Part shown: positions 48,740 to 60,671 of the stretch, piece by piece
How the letters are laid out: every line of letters begins with the position of its first letter
Position numbering within the stretch: the stretch's first letter is position 1
Assembly: GCA_002914805.1 (NCBI GenBank)
Contig: JXTB01000065.1
Span: 348,814-412,813 of the forward strand
Reading direction: 5' to 3'
Length of the DNA stretch: 64,000 nt
From: Parasponia andersonii
Lineage: Eukaryota; Streptophyta; Magnoliopsida; Rosales; Cannabaceae
The notes under the pieces: generated by a model
Seen by the model: the letters and a program-made list of their open reading frames with translations, nothing else
Databases searched by the model: none
What the model was told of the DNA's origin: nothing
Made by a program: the position numbers and the translations under genes

Positions 48740-50008
48740 TTATTTTTGTTATCTTTAATGGGTACATGGAGAAATGCAACTAGTCAAATCTTAAATTTAT
48801 TCTTGAAGCTTTAAAACCGGTCTTTAACGTTATATATATATATAAAAAAAAAGGTCTTTAAATACGTATTCATAAATAACAATAAAAGTTCTTCTAGCCC
48901 ACAAGAATTGAACTATAGACTGCTTTACTAATGTTGAATAAATAATTACATGAAAAGAAACAATGTTATCATATGTATATATGCATGTTCATATGCTGAT
49001 GATATCTTGACTTGATAATATTGGCCGATTGATGATATTATATTCAATTGTAATTTTTAGCGTCGTTTACTTGTATCCCATTAAGCTTTTGGTGGTGTAC
49101 ATGAATTGAAAAAAAAAAGAGAAGAAAAATTTACATCATTACTGTGAAATATTTTTCCCTCAGTTTTGCCCCTTCCTTTGATGTTCATTTCCTTACAAAG
49201 CTAGTTGCGTTTCATACTTAGGTCAAATAGAAAATTATTCTCCGCCAATGAATACATGATCGTCAAATTGAGCCTAAAAGTCAATTAAGCGGTCCTAGAA
49301 ATTTTGAAAGAAAGTTTTATAAATGGTTTTCTTTGGAACCGTTGAACTAGCAGACAATCAATATTCAAAATGCTAGGAATGCCTAAGCCCTAAACAGTGG
49401 TGTGAATAGGTTAAGACAATCAAGAGACAATTTTGCCGTGCAATAATGAGTTGTCATCTACTTTGGCATGCAATGTACTGCCAAATGAGCGTGAAATTTT
49501 GCCAAAAGAGAATATAAAGTATATCCAAAATGATCCTAATTTCGGAGCAAAGCTTATTGCAAATGCTTTTTCTCTGATTGATTCCCTTCCTTTCACCAAT
49601 TTCACTAACAAAATTCTCACTTTTGCGGGCCTCAAAAAGTGCTTATGAAAGCCTTAAGAGGGTGACTGAACAGAAACAAAAACTAATGCTAACCACTCAA
49701 AACCCCCACATCCTAGATTATATTCTCCTCTAAAAGCTTTTATGTGGGATAATGAAATGCCAAACTTGTTATGTTTTACCCTAATCTCCACAATATGAAA
49801 AAAGGGGAAAAAGTAATCCTTATTAAAATCAGATCTCTCAAAAGAGGGAAAAACAAAAGCAAAAAAAAAAAGTTGTCAAAAGTCATTGCTTGAATGCACT
49901 CCAACTTAGGTCATACCAAAGGCAGACCAAGACTTCCTTAGTGATTGCTTCACATGTCTACAATGGTGGTGGTTCCCTTGTCCAATGATTCAAACCCCCA
50001 TAGTAGCC
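48734..50008. other. Intergenic sequence
   Basis: No supported gene. Two overlapping frames of 71 codons on opposite strands (49420-49648) show no domain. Confidence 0.45.
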
Positions 50009-50009
50009 C

Positions 50010-50056
<47 letters not shown>
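50010..50056 (+). repeat. (GA)n microsatellite
   Basis: About 47 bases of GA repeat with one early interruption. Confidence 0.94.
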
Positions 50057-50059
<3 letters not shown>

Positions 50060-50640
50060 TCACATGGAGGATAAGAAAAAATATTTTTTTAGTTTTTTAA
50101 TATTTTTCTTCTGGTGGGATTGGAGGAAACAAAATGGTGTTGGGCAAAGAGCAAGTGAGTATGTCAGAGTCATATGGCCACCCCTCTTGGCCATATTTCT
50201 ACTTAGAGGTAAAAGGGTTTTCTTGGATCCTCATATTACCCAAAAAAAAAAAAAAAGTTGCTCTAATACCCAAGTAAAATACCTTTTCTTCTCTTTCGTG
50301 TGATTCTTTTGACTGCTCTTGATATTTCTCTTGGGAAGGTTTGACTCTTTTTTTTTTTTTTTGTTTAATACATGATCCCTTTGCTGAGCCAAAGCTTAAG
50401 CTATGCATAATTTCATCTTAAAGTCATGATATATCATAATTGCATAATATTTCTTTTACTCTACTTTCTCACTCATGAAAAGAACTACTTTAGCCCATAA
50501 TTACATTCACACGAACAGAACCGAGCAGAACCCCATATGTGATATATTTTAGGTAAGACACACCCTAATAACATGGCATAAAGTAGTGCTATATATCACA
50601 ATATGATATATTGTAACTAAGACTAGCAGAATTTATATTT
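50057..50640. other. Intergenic sequence downstream of the aspartic protease gene
   Basis: Should include the 3' untranslated region and polyadenylation region of the minus-strand protease gene. Two frames (50064-50303 plus and 50199-50408 minus) overlap homopolymer runs and look accidental. Confidence 0.4.
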
Positions 50641-50650
50641 ATATCTACTT

Positions 50651-52192
50651 TTAGCAAACATTGGGGCCGAATCCCACAAACCCATTCGCTCCATCAAAGG
50701 AAATTTGGATGCCCTCTTGTTGAATGTTCCCTATGATGGATAGCCCTGCAGGTGATGGAGTAAATGCAAAACAGAAAGTGCCCACGTCATCCACTGGGAT
50801 TAGAAAGTTCCTAGCTGGCAGGGTCAAGATTGGTCCGCCCGATAAGTAAAACGATATGGTGGGTACCCGAACCGAAACAAACCCGTATAGGTCGTAACAC
50901 GTGTCGAAAATGGATACTCCGGATGCCCGAGGAAGATTGGCGGTTTGTTGATTAAAGGCGTCGCGGAACGCCTCGTAGGCCAACGTCGGGAACCTAGTCA
51001 CGGCGGTTCCGGTATCCATAACAACCCCTCCGTAACCCATATCCGTTAACCGGAACGTGTCCTCCGAAATGGGCACCCGAACGCCGCCCACCCCAAGACC
51101 CACGAGCCCGATATAGTAGAAACTCGTCGCCCGCGGGTTCCGAACCAAGGGGACCCATGCGGCACCCACGGGCAACGCCCCACGCCCGAAATCCAGCGAC
51201 CCGGATGAGTCGGTGCCCCGACTGACCAAACAGTAACTAAACGCCCCGCCAGTCTGTCCGCCCAGCTGGCCCACAAAGGACATGGACCCACCACCGAGGC
51301 CAAAAAGACCCGCCGCCCCAACGAACATGCCCCGGTTCATGTGACCGCACCCGATTGCCACATTCTTGATAACGGCCCGACCCAAAGTGAGGGTCTCAAG
51401 GGCGAGGGTCCCTTTGGTATAGGACCCATCACCGTAGGAAACCTCGTACCGGCACCGGCCAGCGTGGCATCCGGCGTTCTCGAGGCGATCGCATACGGAG
51501 GAGCCGCACGAGACCCCGGCGTATGAAGCCGAGGCGGCCGGGTCGAATACCGGGTCGGTTTGGCGGTAACACTGGTTGCAAGGCTGGCATTGGACCCACA
51601 CTATGTCGCTCCCGGAGTCAATCACCACGTATTGGCTCCTCGGCGGGGACCCGACTCCGATCCTGATGAAGTACTCCCCGCTTCCTTGGTTCATACCCGA
51701 AACAACCTCCGACCCGAAATCCTCCACCTCGTATTTCGGGTCGGATCCTGTAGTAGTAGTAGTAGTACTACTACTACTACTACTATTTGTTAGGCGGTGA
51801 ATGAGGCTGGCTACTCGTTGAGCGTCTCTCTTCATGCGCTCATGGAAAAGCCGGCGATGATGATCATGATGGCTACGATGATGATGATGATGATGGTGAT
51901 GGCCACGATCATGATCATGATCGTTTTTACTGGTGGAGGACGTTAAGAACATGAGCTTATCTCTATGGACAAGCCTGAGTTTCCATTTTCCTCCTCCAGG
52001 TTCGCCATAAAGAGCTTCGTATTCGTATTCGGATACGTTATTTTTGGCGGCGGCAGATGGACGGCTAAGGTTGGACCTTAGCTCGGAGATTGTTCGTTTA
52101 ACGTTCAAGTGTTGGAAATTGGGGTACGATATAGAAGAAGAAGAAGAAGAAGTGGTAGATAGGAAGACGAGGAGGAATAGTACAGCTGCCAT
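50651..52192 (-). CDS. ASPG2: Pepsin-like aspartic protease, ASPG2 type (513 aa)
   Basis: Intronless frame with a signal peptide (MAAVLFLLVFLSTT, 1-20). A propeptide includes a His-rich tract (91-112, eight His in a row at 98-105) and a Ser6-Thr6 run (137-148). The mature pepsin fold has its first catalytic Asp in IDSGSD (D192), the flap YGDGSY (253-258) and the second Asp in MDTGT (D393). Nepenthesin-type Cys residues are present (QCQPCNQC, CDRLENAGCHAGRC), matching the plant A1B subfamily. The protein should be secreted to the apoplast or vacuole. The Arabidopsis relatives ASPG1 and ASPG2 are named for guard-cell proteases; ASPG1 affects ABA responses. Length is normal for the family. The coding region is far more GC-rich than its flanks. 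DSGS in place of DTGS is usual for this group and should stay catalytic. It lies tail to tail with the helicase gene. Confidence 0.93.
   Translation of the reverse strand: MAAVLFLLVFLSTTSSSSSSISYPNFQHLNVKRTISELRSNLSRPSAAAKNNVSEYEYEALYGEPGGGKWKLRLVHRDKLMFLTSSTSKNDHDHDRGHHHHHHHHRSHHDHHRRLFHERMKRDAQRVASLIHRLTNSSSSSSTTTTTTGSDPKYEVEDFGSEVVSGMNQGSGEYFIRIGVGSPPRSQYVVIDSGSDIVWVQCQPCNQCYRQTDPVFDPAASASYAGVSCGSSVCDRLENAGCHAGRCRYEVSYGDGSYTKGTLALETLTLGRAVIKNVAIGCGHMNRGMFVGAAGLFGLGGGSMSFVGQLGGQTGGAFSYCLVSRGTDSSGSLDFGRGALPVGAAWVPLVRNPRATSFYYIGLVGLGVGGVRVPISEDTFRLTDMGYGGVVMDTGTAVTRFPTLAYEAFRDAFNQQTANLPRASGVSIFDTCYDLYGFVSVRVPTISFYLSGGPILTLPARNFLIPVDDVGTFCFAFTPSPAGLSIIGNIQQEGIQISFDGANGFVGFGPNVC
51750..51783 (-). 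repeat. 34-bp perfect palindrome of AGT/ACT codons inside the protease gene
   Basis: On the coding strand AGT repeats are followed by ACT repeats. AGT and ACT are reverse complements, so the tract folds perfectly on itself. It codes for six Ser then six Thr in the propeptide. Confidence 0.95.
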
Positions 52193-52530
52193 GAGAGGAG
52201 GTTGTAAGGGTTTGGTTTGGTTTTTGAGGGTTTTGGGTGTTGGGATATTTGAGGTTTTGAGAGTTAGGGGGTGGGATTTATTTGGCGTGGTTTTTGGGAG
52301 AAGAGAGAAAAAAAAAAAAAAAAAAAGAGAACAAAAGTGAAGAGGTCTCTGGAATAATTGAGAGATGGGTTTCTGTTTGAGTTTTTGTTTTCTTTGTTTT
52401 TGGATTGATTAAGAATTTTGAGAGGGACTTGTGTTGTGTTGTGTTTTGTGTCTCCGTATGTCTTTCTCTACTTGCCTCCTCTGTCTTTTTTTTTTTAACC
52501 CTCTTCATTTAATAGTTGTGATATGTTGAC
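52193..52530 (-). promoter_or_regulatory. Leader and core promoter region of the aspartic protease gene
   Basis: On the minus strand a purine/pyrimidine-biased leader with a long T run (52308-52326) precedes the ATG at 52192. A weak TATA-like TATTAAATG sits near 52508-52516. Start of transcription inferred only. Confidence 0.35.
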
Positions 52531-55282
52531 CACACGGTGCATCGACTTTTTAAGTTTCTATTTATTTATTATTTACATTTTATGAGTAGATATATGGAAC
52601 TATAAATTAATGTGCATGGCTGGTATTAGTTAATTACTTGCACACCAAAACAACTCAAAGCCTCCTATTTAGAAATTATGAATTTAAGATACCAACAGGC
52701 CATATATACTATACATTTGTCGCCCGCCACCTAGAAGTACTTAACTAAAAGTTCATTTGTTTGGCTTCTTATCTGGCGTCACAAGCATATATCTAAGTCT
52801 TCCATCATCGAAATATTATTAGTTTTTTTTTTTGTTTCTGGGAATTTTAATAAAATGTATTTGCACACGATCATATCATATGTATATGATATTAAAATCA
52901 ATAATGGTTCATCTCTACAGCTTAATCTTTTATGAAATTCCTCTTTAATCTATGATGTGCCACTGCCAACTTATGACAATGTCCACTTAATTAATTGCAA
53001 CTTTTAAGTCCAGGAATCTAGCCTATAGCACAAGAGAAGGGAGGAAAGGAAAAAAGGGGGAAGAATAGTTGGTTTCTTAGTATGGTGCAAATTTAGCAGG
53101 CGATGATCATGAGTTTAAATATATATTACACCTTTTAATTTGTCCATAGTTTCCTCACTTTCCATGTAATGGGAAGTTTTACTTATTAACTTATTTATTT
53201 AGTTTTTGTGAAACATTGTATTAGGATCTCATAAGGATTTTATTCATATCAAATTATATCATGATTAATATTCAAGTCAACTCGAAATCAGTGAGCATAT
53301 AAAAAACTTAATATTGTCTCATTCCTAATTAGTTGGGCTTTTCAAAGAATTTGGTAAACTAATTACAGTAACCACGTGTGAAAAGCACTACTTGAACTGT
53401 AAAAACAACTTGGACATATTTTACGGGCCCTAATTTTACAAAGCTGAAATAAGTATTGCATGAGATGATTAGCTCGGGTTTTTAAAAGGAAACGAGAAAC
53501 TGATGAGCAATCATGTTACGTTGACCAAAAGTTCCCTTCTTGATTTCGACCGAGAAAAAAAAACTTTAAATTTGAAAAAAAAAACCTTGTTAATTCCCTG
53601 GAAAAATTGATTAGAGTTGGTCTTTGGACACTCAAATTTTGGTCTTTGGACACTCAAATTTCAAAAACAATGTCCGTGCATGTTATTATTCTGTTAATTA
53701 TTATTCTGGTATATGATCAGTGCATAAAAAAAATGGATATTTTTTCCCTCTAAATTAATAACTTTAAAAAATCGCCATTCTCCTAAAGTGCCATTTAAAT
53801 TTGACTATTAATTCAAGTATTCTCTGCCATATTGATCACATCGTGAGTGTGCCTGGATTGAAAAATCGTCAAGATGAATTCCTTCTCTGGAAATAATTAA
53901 ACATATAAGAAAATAAAGTTAGTTAAGAAAAAACGTAAATCAACATATTGTACTCATCGATTTTTTTTTTTTTAATTTTCCATACATGAGCATGGTGTAT
54001 ATATATATGCGCATTGGAATGTCAACATTTAATTTGTTAATAGAAAAAAAAGATGGAATTTCAGTCACGAGAAATATAACTAGAAAGAACAACTTATAAA
54101 AGATATTCTTTCAGCTACGACTCTTTAGATATGGCAATAAAATTGATGTGACTAAACTTTGATCTATCAATTTTATTTATTTATTTAACAAACAATTTTT
54201 TAACTTTTACCTATGGATTTTAGTTATTTGTTTGACAAATAATTTTTTGTGACTAAAATTTTTACGTAGGACTTTATTTATTTATTTTACAACACAATCA
54301 AAGAATTTTTTTTTTTGGTGATTAATTATCTTAGTGATCTTTCACTCTTGCTAGCTAAGTTCGTTATTTTGATTCATATAAATTGTGGTCCTGTTTTTGT
54401 GCTGATTGGTTACTGGAAAATATAATATTGCACCGAGTAATTAGTCTGAGTAATATTATCGTGTGTTCCATCCTTGTGGGTCTACTTGTAAAGACTAAAG
54501 ACAAAGTGGCACACACTGATCTAATTAGCTCCTTGAGTTGAGTGGAAGCTTCAAAAGTCGATAGAGAAATATTATTAATATAATAGGAAAAAGAAAATGA
54601 TAAACAATACAATAGTATGTACTATAGCCTTTTCACAGAAATTAATTAACCTATAAAAAAGGGTTTAAGTAGAAGGAGAAGATCCATTTCATAATGTGAT
54701 TAATTACAGCCGATTACGTCTTCTAGCCATTGAGATATCTTTCAATTGGAACCCAAAGATTATTAAATATTTCATTTTCATAGACTCGGTATAGTAGATT
54801 TATTTATTATAGCCTTTTAGGAAAGTTCATACCTTTTCTTTTATAGAGAATTCTGATAGAGTACGTACGTGTGTGCATATATATATATATATGTATGACA
54901 TTTTTATATTAAAGATTTTTTTTATAAAAAAATCACGTATTAAAAATTTTATGCGGTCAAATATCTAGCTATATACATTATTGATTTTCTGCTATAGCTA
55001 CTTGCCCGGTACAGTATTTTCGATTTGAGTTTATAGACATACGCATGGGTCCGTTTCTTATATGGTGTTTCATATTACGTATAATATAAAAATACAGAGA
55101 AAATTTAGAAAAATAGAGTGTCAAGCACATCCTAACTAGTTTAATAAAAAACTTTTTTATTAAGACATGTTGAACAAAAATTACAAGAGAAAGAAATCCT
55201 AATACTAAATAGCACATCGTCTTGCCCAAGAGCAATGGCTCGTGTGGCAAAAGCCTCTCTCACGAGAGCAATAGGTGTGGGG
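52531..55282. other. Intergenic AT-rich sequence upstream of the protease gene
   Basis: No gene supported. A 22-bp tandem duplication of GGTCTTTGGACACTCAAATT lies at 53619-53661. Frames at 54364-54612 and 54978-55250 on the minus strand show no domain. Confidence 0.45.
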
Positions 55283-55287
55283 TTCAA

Positions 55288-57317
55288 TGTAAAATCTCAT
55301 TTTTTTCATCAAGGGTAAAAGGGTTATTTGACCAAAATTAAAAAAAAAAACTAGATATTTTTTTCTCTCTCTCCCCTCCGATCTCACTCTTACTCTCGTC
55401 TCTCTCACTCTCTCCGATCTCACACACTCTCTCTCGCTCTCTCCGATCTCACCCTCACTCTCGTCTCTTGCTCGTTCTCTCTCTCTCTCGCTTGTTCTCT
55501 CTGCTCTCTCTTCCTCGTCGAGCTGCTGAAGGACCGAGCTTAGCCGAGACACATCGCCAGCCATCATCGTGCCCTGCCAATAACTGACGAAGCTTCCCCA
55601 CGCTGCCAGTTGCCGTGCCACTCGCCCACAGCTACCACCGAGAAACTTCATTTTGGGCTGCGGAGGACTTTGAATTTTCGGCGTCATTTCGGACCGTTTC
55701 AGGTCGTGTTCTTAGGCTTGTTAGGTTCGTATCGTCGAGAGGAATCTCAAGATATATATTGCAAGATCCCATTTTGATCGGATTAAAAGTTGCTATTTTT
55801 GTGTATTTTTTAGCTCGGGTTTGACTTTTGATCCGACCATTAAAGTTTGTTTTTGATGTCATTTTTGGAATGTACTTGGAAAATGGTGAAGTTTGATATA
55901 TATATATTGACTATATTTGGTGACCAGCATGAAAAACCATATCTAACAGCTTAGATTTTGTCTCGTTTTACGTGACACCGGTCCGGTATCAGCCTAGATC
56001 TAAACTGGTCGAATCATATGTCTAATCTAGCTATTTTGGGTGCTAGGAGTTCAGTAAAGAGGTCTATTTATTGATTCGAAGCTCCGTTGAGGAATTGATT
56101 TTTCACAAGTGAGCGATCGAGGGCTTGGAATTGGTCCCCGACTCTCCGAGCGATTGTTCAACGGCACCTTGAGGACCCATTAGCATGATATTACTATTCT
56201 AGTGAGGTACGAGTTCAATTACCAAGTTTTTATCCTTATTTTGATAAAAATGTGCATTATGTCCTATTTCTTAAAATTGTTGATTTTAATAGATTTAATT
56301 GGTTTGATTGGATAATTGATAAGATTGTGAACTGTTGAGATATATTGGATTGTTCTGAGATTAGATTGCATAATTTTTATACAGGTTTAAAGTTTTGGTT
56401 TCTGGAAAATACAGCTGTTATGCTGTCCGATTTTCTATAAATCCTAGAATAATACCAAATAAGTATTAAAGTATGATTTCTTAATATACTTGATGCATAG
56501 TTATTACATACTCTATGACATGTTGTACCTACCATAGGATCACGTACTTGAGTTCCATTTTAGCATCATGGTATTTAGATCATTGGCGAGTTGCTGCAGT
56601 ATTAGGTGAGAGACCTAGGCCCCTCCGTAGGATTTGCTAACACACCTCTAGGTAGTGTCAGGATGCTGGGTACCTTTGTCACAGAGGTATTACAGGACCG
56701 TGATGAGAGGATGAGAGCTCATGTATATACTTGTACTTAGTTGATTTATGATATATATAATAATGAACATGATTACTTTGCAAACTTATTTTATAAATGG
56801 ATTTTGGAAAGGTGCTAACCATGCAGGTTTAAAAAGTTACATTCATACCAAAAAGGGTAATTGAAATTCCTACTGAGCATGTGAATGCTCACCCCTTTTC
56901 TTTCTCTTCTCAGGTGATTTATAGTGCGACTTGGGCAACTTCGGGGTAGAGTAATCCAAGAAGAAGTTTATTCTAGTTTTGTGGTTGGTAATTACTTAGA
57001 TACTCACCTTGGATTTGTAATAATATTTAAGGCTCATACTTTGGATTTAGCCTGTATCTCTTATTATGCCTTCTTGTGATGGTGATGCATATGTATGTTT
57101 ATTTACTATTATTAGTAGTCTATGTCTAGTAGTGATCACAAACTGTAAGAGTTTATATTTTAAATTATTTTTATAAAATGTTACAGAAGTTGTTGTTTAA
57201 ACTAGTTGTCATTTTTTTTTTGAAAAATTGAAGTTTCCAAAATTTTATAAAACAAATTATGAATTTCCACTTGTGAAATTCCTCTTCTGCCATTGGCCCG
57301 GGGTTTGGATCATAATA
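55288..57317 (+). repeat. 5' LTR of the Tekay-type element
   Basis: About 2.03 kb, from TGTAAAATCTCATTTTTTTC to GGATCATAATA. A CT-rich tract lies at 55365-55510. The terminal ACA seen in the 3' LTR (GTGACA) is mutated here to ATA. Minus- and plus-strand frames inside it are not genes. Confidence 0.92.
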
Positions 57318-57326
57318 GAAAGATTT

Positions 57327-57339
57327 TGGTATCAGAGCC
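57327..57339 (+). other. Primer-binding site of the Tekay-type element (initiator tRNA-Met)
   Basis: TGGTATCAGAGCC is the standard complement of the 3' end of plant initiator tRNA-Met and starts ten bases after the LTR. Confidence 0.85.
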
Positions 57340-57446
57340 AGGTTTAATTACTTCGGATGTGACACAATTAGGCTAGATTGTGACTTTTTTTCAAAAGTAT
57401 TTGCATCACTATCTTGCTAACACTTTGGCATATGAATACAGATATA

Positions 57447-58650
57447 ATGCCTCCGAGGAGAAGAATACCGAGGCAAAAGCCTAGGGCTGAAACACCTCCA
57501 CCACAACACTAAGCCCCTAACCCTCTGGCCAAATTATATAATGCTTTACGAGCATTATCGAGTCTGAGAACGGAATGAAACCCTGAGGCCTGTCAAGCTA
57601 GTTTCTTCAAAGACTTCATGAAGCTTAATCCACCATCATTCGATGGAAGGCCTGATCCTACCTCAGTTGAGAGATGGCTTAGAAATGTCAAGAGGACATT
57701 CATAACTATTGGAACGCCAGCAGAGTTTTAAGTAATATTTGCCACTTATAAGCTTACTAATGGAGCTATTAATTGGTGGGAGATAGTTAAGTTGGCCCAG
57801 GACGTGACTAACTTGACTTGCGAAACCTTTGAGAGATTATTCAGGAGTCATTATGCTAATGCTAGTCAAAAAGCTGCTATAATTGGAGAGTATGAACGGC
57901 TTAAGCAGGGTGACATGACAGTGAATGAGTATTATGTGCAGTTTATGGAGTTGGCACAATATGCTTATGCACCCGGGACGGACCCTACCCTCTAGATTGT
58001 TAAGTTCATGGAGGCTCTGAAACCAGCCAGCTTAGAGAAGATTATGACCCAACCCTTCAACAATCTGGTTAACTTAGTTGCTGCAGCCCAAAAAGCTGAG
58101 GCTTTTCTTAATGATCAGTCAACGAGAAGAGATCATTCAAGAAACAAGGGCAATAAGAGAAAAATGAACAAGAAGAGCCAAGGGCAATAGTAAGGGCAAA
58201 ACTCTCAGAATAGTGGGAGTAGTAACAGTAGTGACTCTTCAGGGAAAGGTCACTATGGACCTTATGGATGCTTTAATTGTGGATAGCAAGGCCACCAGAA
58301 GAAAGCTTTCCCTTACTATCAACAGAGATCTCTATTGTCTCAAGGAGGATCACAGGGAAGTCAGAGTGCCTCAGTACCTTTTCAGGACAATCAGACGAGA
58401 CCAGTGCAATCTCATATCCAGTCTCAGGCATTCACTTTCACTCCATATCAGTAACCTTATGGTTCTCAGTACCAGCACTAGTATAGGCCCCAAGGTTCAG
58501 GCTATAACCAAGGCTATACTCAGAATTTCTAGACTTCACAAAGTTCTGGAAACCAAGGAGGGCGTAGATATGCCAATTCCTGTCTAAGAACTAATAGCAG
58601 TCGTCTTGGTCAAGGAAGAAGGAAGAAGGGAAAAGGTAAAACTTTTGGTC
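57447..58650 (+). pseudogene. gag remnant of the Tekay-type element
   Basis: Starts at ATG 57447 (MPPRRRIPRQKPRAETPPPQ), closed by a TAA after 21 codons. The retrotransposon gag core is well preserved but interrupted: PPSFDGRPDPTSVERWL near 57635, then a Tekay-like run ending ERLKQGDMTVNEYYVQFMEL (about 57890-57950) before a TAG. The zinc knuckle (about 58267-58315) keeps CFNC and GH, but a stop replaces a residue and the last Cys reads Phe. A Gln/Ser-rich tail follows in shifted frames. At least four stops rule out function. Confidence 0.8.
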
Positions 58651-58715
58651 AAGCTTATGCAGTTGTAGAGGTAGATAACACTCATGACCACACTGACAGA
58701 GGTGTTGTTGATGGT

Positions 58716-59345
58716 ATGATTCTTATTTCTCATTCTTGGGCTCATGTCTTATTTGATACTGGTGCTTCCCATTCTTTCATCTCCATATTGTTTACTCAAA
58801 TGTTGGGATTGGAATGTTCTATGTTGGACCATGTATTGACTTTGGGAATACTTATGGGTGGAGTTACCGATGTTTCTACTATCTGTCATAGTTGTCTTGT
58901 TGTGATTGATATTAGGAAGCTACTAGCAGATTTAGTTGTGTTACCTTTGCAACAATTTGATGTGATTCTCGGTAAGGATTGGCTATCCAAGTACCGAGCG
59001 ACTGTTGATTATTTCAACAAGAGAGTGACTCTCTTTCCAAAGGATGGGCATATTGTTGTTTACCAAGCTCATTTGAATCCTTTGAAACTGAGTCCTATTT
59101 TGAAAGCATGCATAGGTGGAAGGAAGAAGCTAGAGTGCTATAGGAATTTATTTGCCATCGATGGTGAGATGGGGAACAACCGATCAGTATTTTGGATATC
59201 AGTGGTTAGCGAGTTTCCAGATATTTTTTCCGAGGATTTACTGGGGTTACCACCTGATAGGGAGATCGAATTTTGCATTGATTTGATTCTCGGGGCTCAA
59301 CCAGCTTCTATTCCAGCTTATCGCAGCTTCAGTGGAAATGACTGA
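58716..59345 (+). pseudogene. Aspartic protease domain and start of RT of the Tekay-type pol
   Basis: The 209-codon frame begins with the retropepsin: active site FDTGASHSFI at about residues 13-22 and the typical FDVILGKDWLSKY near residues 86-98. After a linker it enters the RT leader (EFPDIFSEDLLGLPPDREIE). It closes at TGA 59343 because of a frameshift just before the RT proper. The protease domain itself looks intact. Confidence 0.85.
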
Positions 59346-60671
59346 GTTAAGAAGTAAGCTGGATAATTTTTTATCAAAGGGATTCATTAGGAGTAGTACC
59401 TCTTCATGGGGTGCTCTTGTTCTATTTTTCAGGAAAGCTGATGTAACGTTTCGGCTCTGTGTGGATTACCGAAAACTAAATCAGCTAACAATAAAGAACA
59501 AATATCCCTTGCAAGAATTGATGAACTGTTTGATCAACTGAATGGATCAAGATTCTTTTCCAAAATTGATCTCCGATCTGGTTATCATTAGTTAAATATT
59601 GGAGAAGAAGATATACCAAAAACTACATTAAGGACTCATTACGGTCACTTTGAGTTCCTAGTTATGCCATTTGGTCTGACTAATGCTCCAACAGCGTTCA
59701 TGAACCTTATGAACATAATTTCAAGGCCTTATTTAGATCGGTTTGTGGTTGTCTTCATCGATGATATCTTAATCTATTCTGAAACTCAAGAAGAACATGC
59801 AAAGTACTTGAGAATTATGCTTCAGATCTTGAGAGATCATCAACTTTATGCCAAGAGATCCAAGTGTAACTTCTGGATGACGGAAGTGAAATTCTTAGGG
59901 CATGTTATATCTCATGAAGGAATTTCTGTTGACCCTTCCAAGGTAGAATCTGTTCTAGGATGGGAAAGACTAAAGAATGTAACTGAGATAAGAAGTTTTC
60001 TTAGTCTAGCGGGTTATTACCGCCACTTTGTTGAGAATTTCTCAAGAATTGCAATGCCTTTGGCAAAGTTGACGAGAAAGAATATCAAGTTTATATGGGA
60101 TGATAATTATGAAATAGCTTTCATGGAATTGAAGAGGAGATTAACAACTGTACCTGTTCTTACTGTTCCTAACAGTAATGAACCTTATGTGGTATATACC
60201 AATGCTTCTGGTTCAGGATTGGGATGTGTTTTAATGCAGAATGGCAAGGTAGTAGCTTATATTTCCCATCAGTTGAAGCCACATGAGAAGAGCTACCCCA
60301 CTCATGATCTAAAGTTAGCAGCTATGATCTTTGCTCTTAAGATATGGAGATGCTATCTATATGGTGTAAAGTTTGAGATTTATTTTGACCATAAGAGTTT
60401 GAAGTATCTATTCACTCAACGAGACCTGAACTTAAGACAGAGAAGATGAGTTGAGTATATGGAGGACTATAACTTCAAACTTCAGTATCATCCTGGCAAG
60501 GCTAATGTTGTAGTTGATGCTTTGAGTAGAAAGTCTCATAGCGTGTTTGCTTCGTTGATACTAGAAGATTGGAAGAATTCAATTATTATTGGTGACTACA
60601 ACTTGGAGTATAGCGAAAATGAGATGACTGCTAGTATCAGCAATATTATGGCTACACCATCACTCCTCTAA
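59332..60671 (+). pseudogene. Reverse transcriptase and RNase H of the Tekay-type pol
   Basis: RT motifs run across a frameshift near 59520: [20 protein letters not shown], then KIDLRSGYH followed by an in-frame TAG, then [17 protein letters not shown], and the catalytic FIDDILIYS (59754-59780). The connection and RNase H follow in the same frame. The first RNase H catalytic Asp, normally in a C-D-A-S context, reads YTNAS, so the enzyme would be inactive. A TGA at 60447-60449 separates the end of RNase H (YNFKLQYHPGKANVVVDALS). Confidence 0.88.

Noticed and set aside
49420-49648. Overlapping 71-codon frames on both strands
   Set aside because: No domain and no neighbouring splice partners; both strands open by chance.
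50064-50408. Frames downstream of the protease gene
   Set aside because: They depend on homopolymer A/T runs and have no domain.
55205-55687. 160-codon minus-strand frame rich in Arg/Glu
   Set aside because: It is the reverse of the CT-rich tract inside the Tekay 5' LTR.
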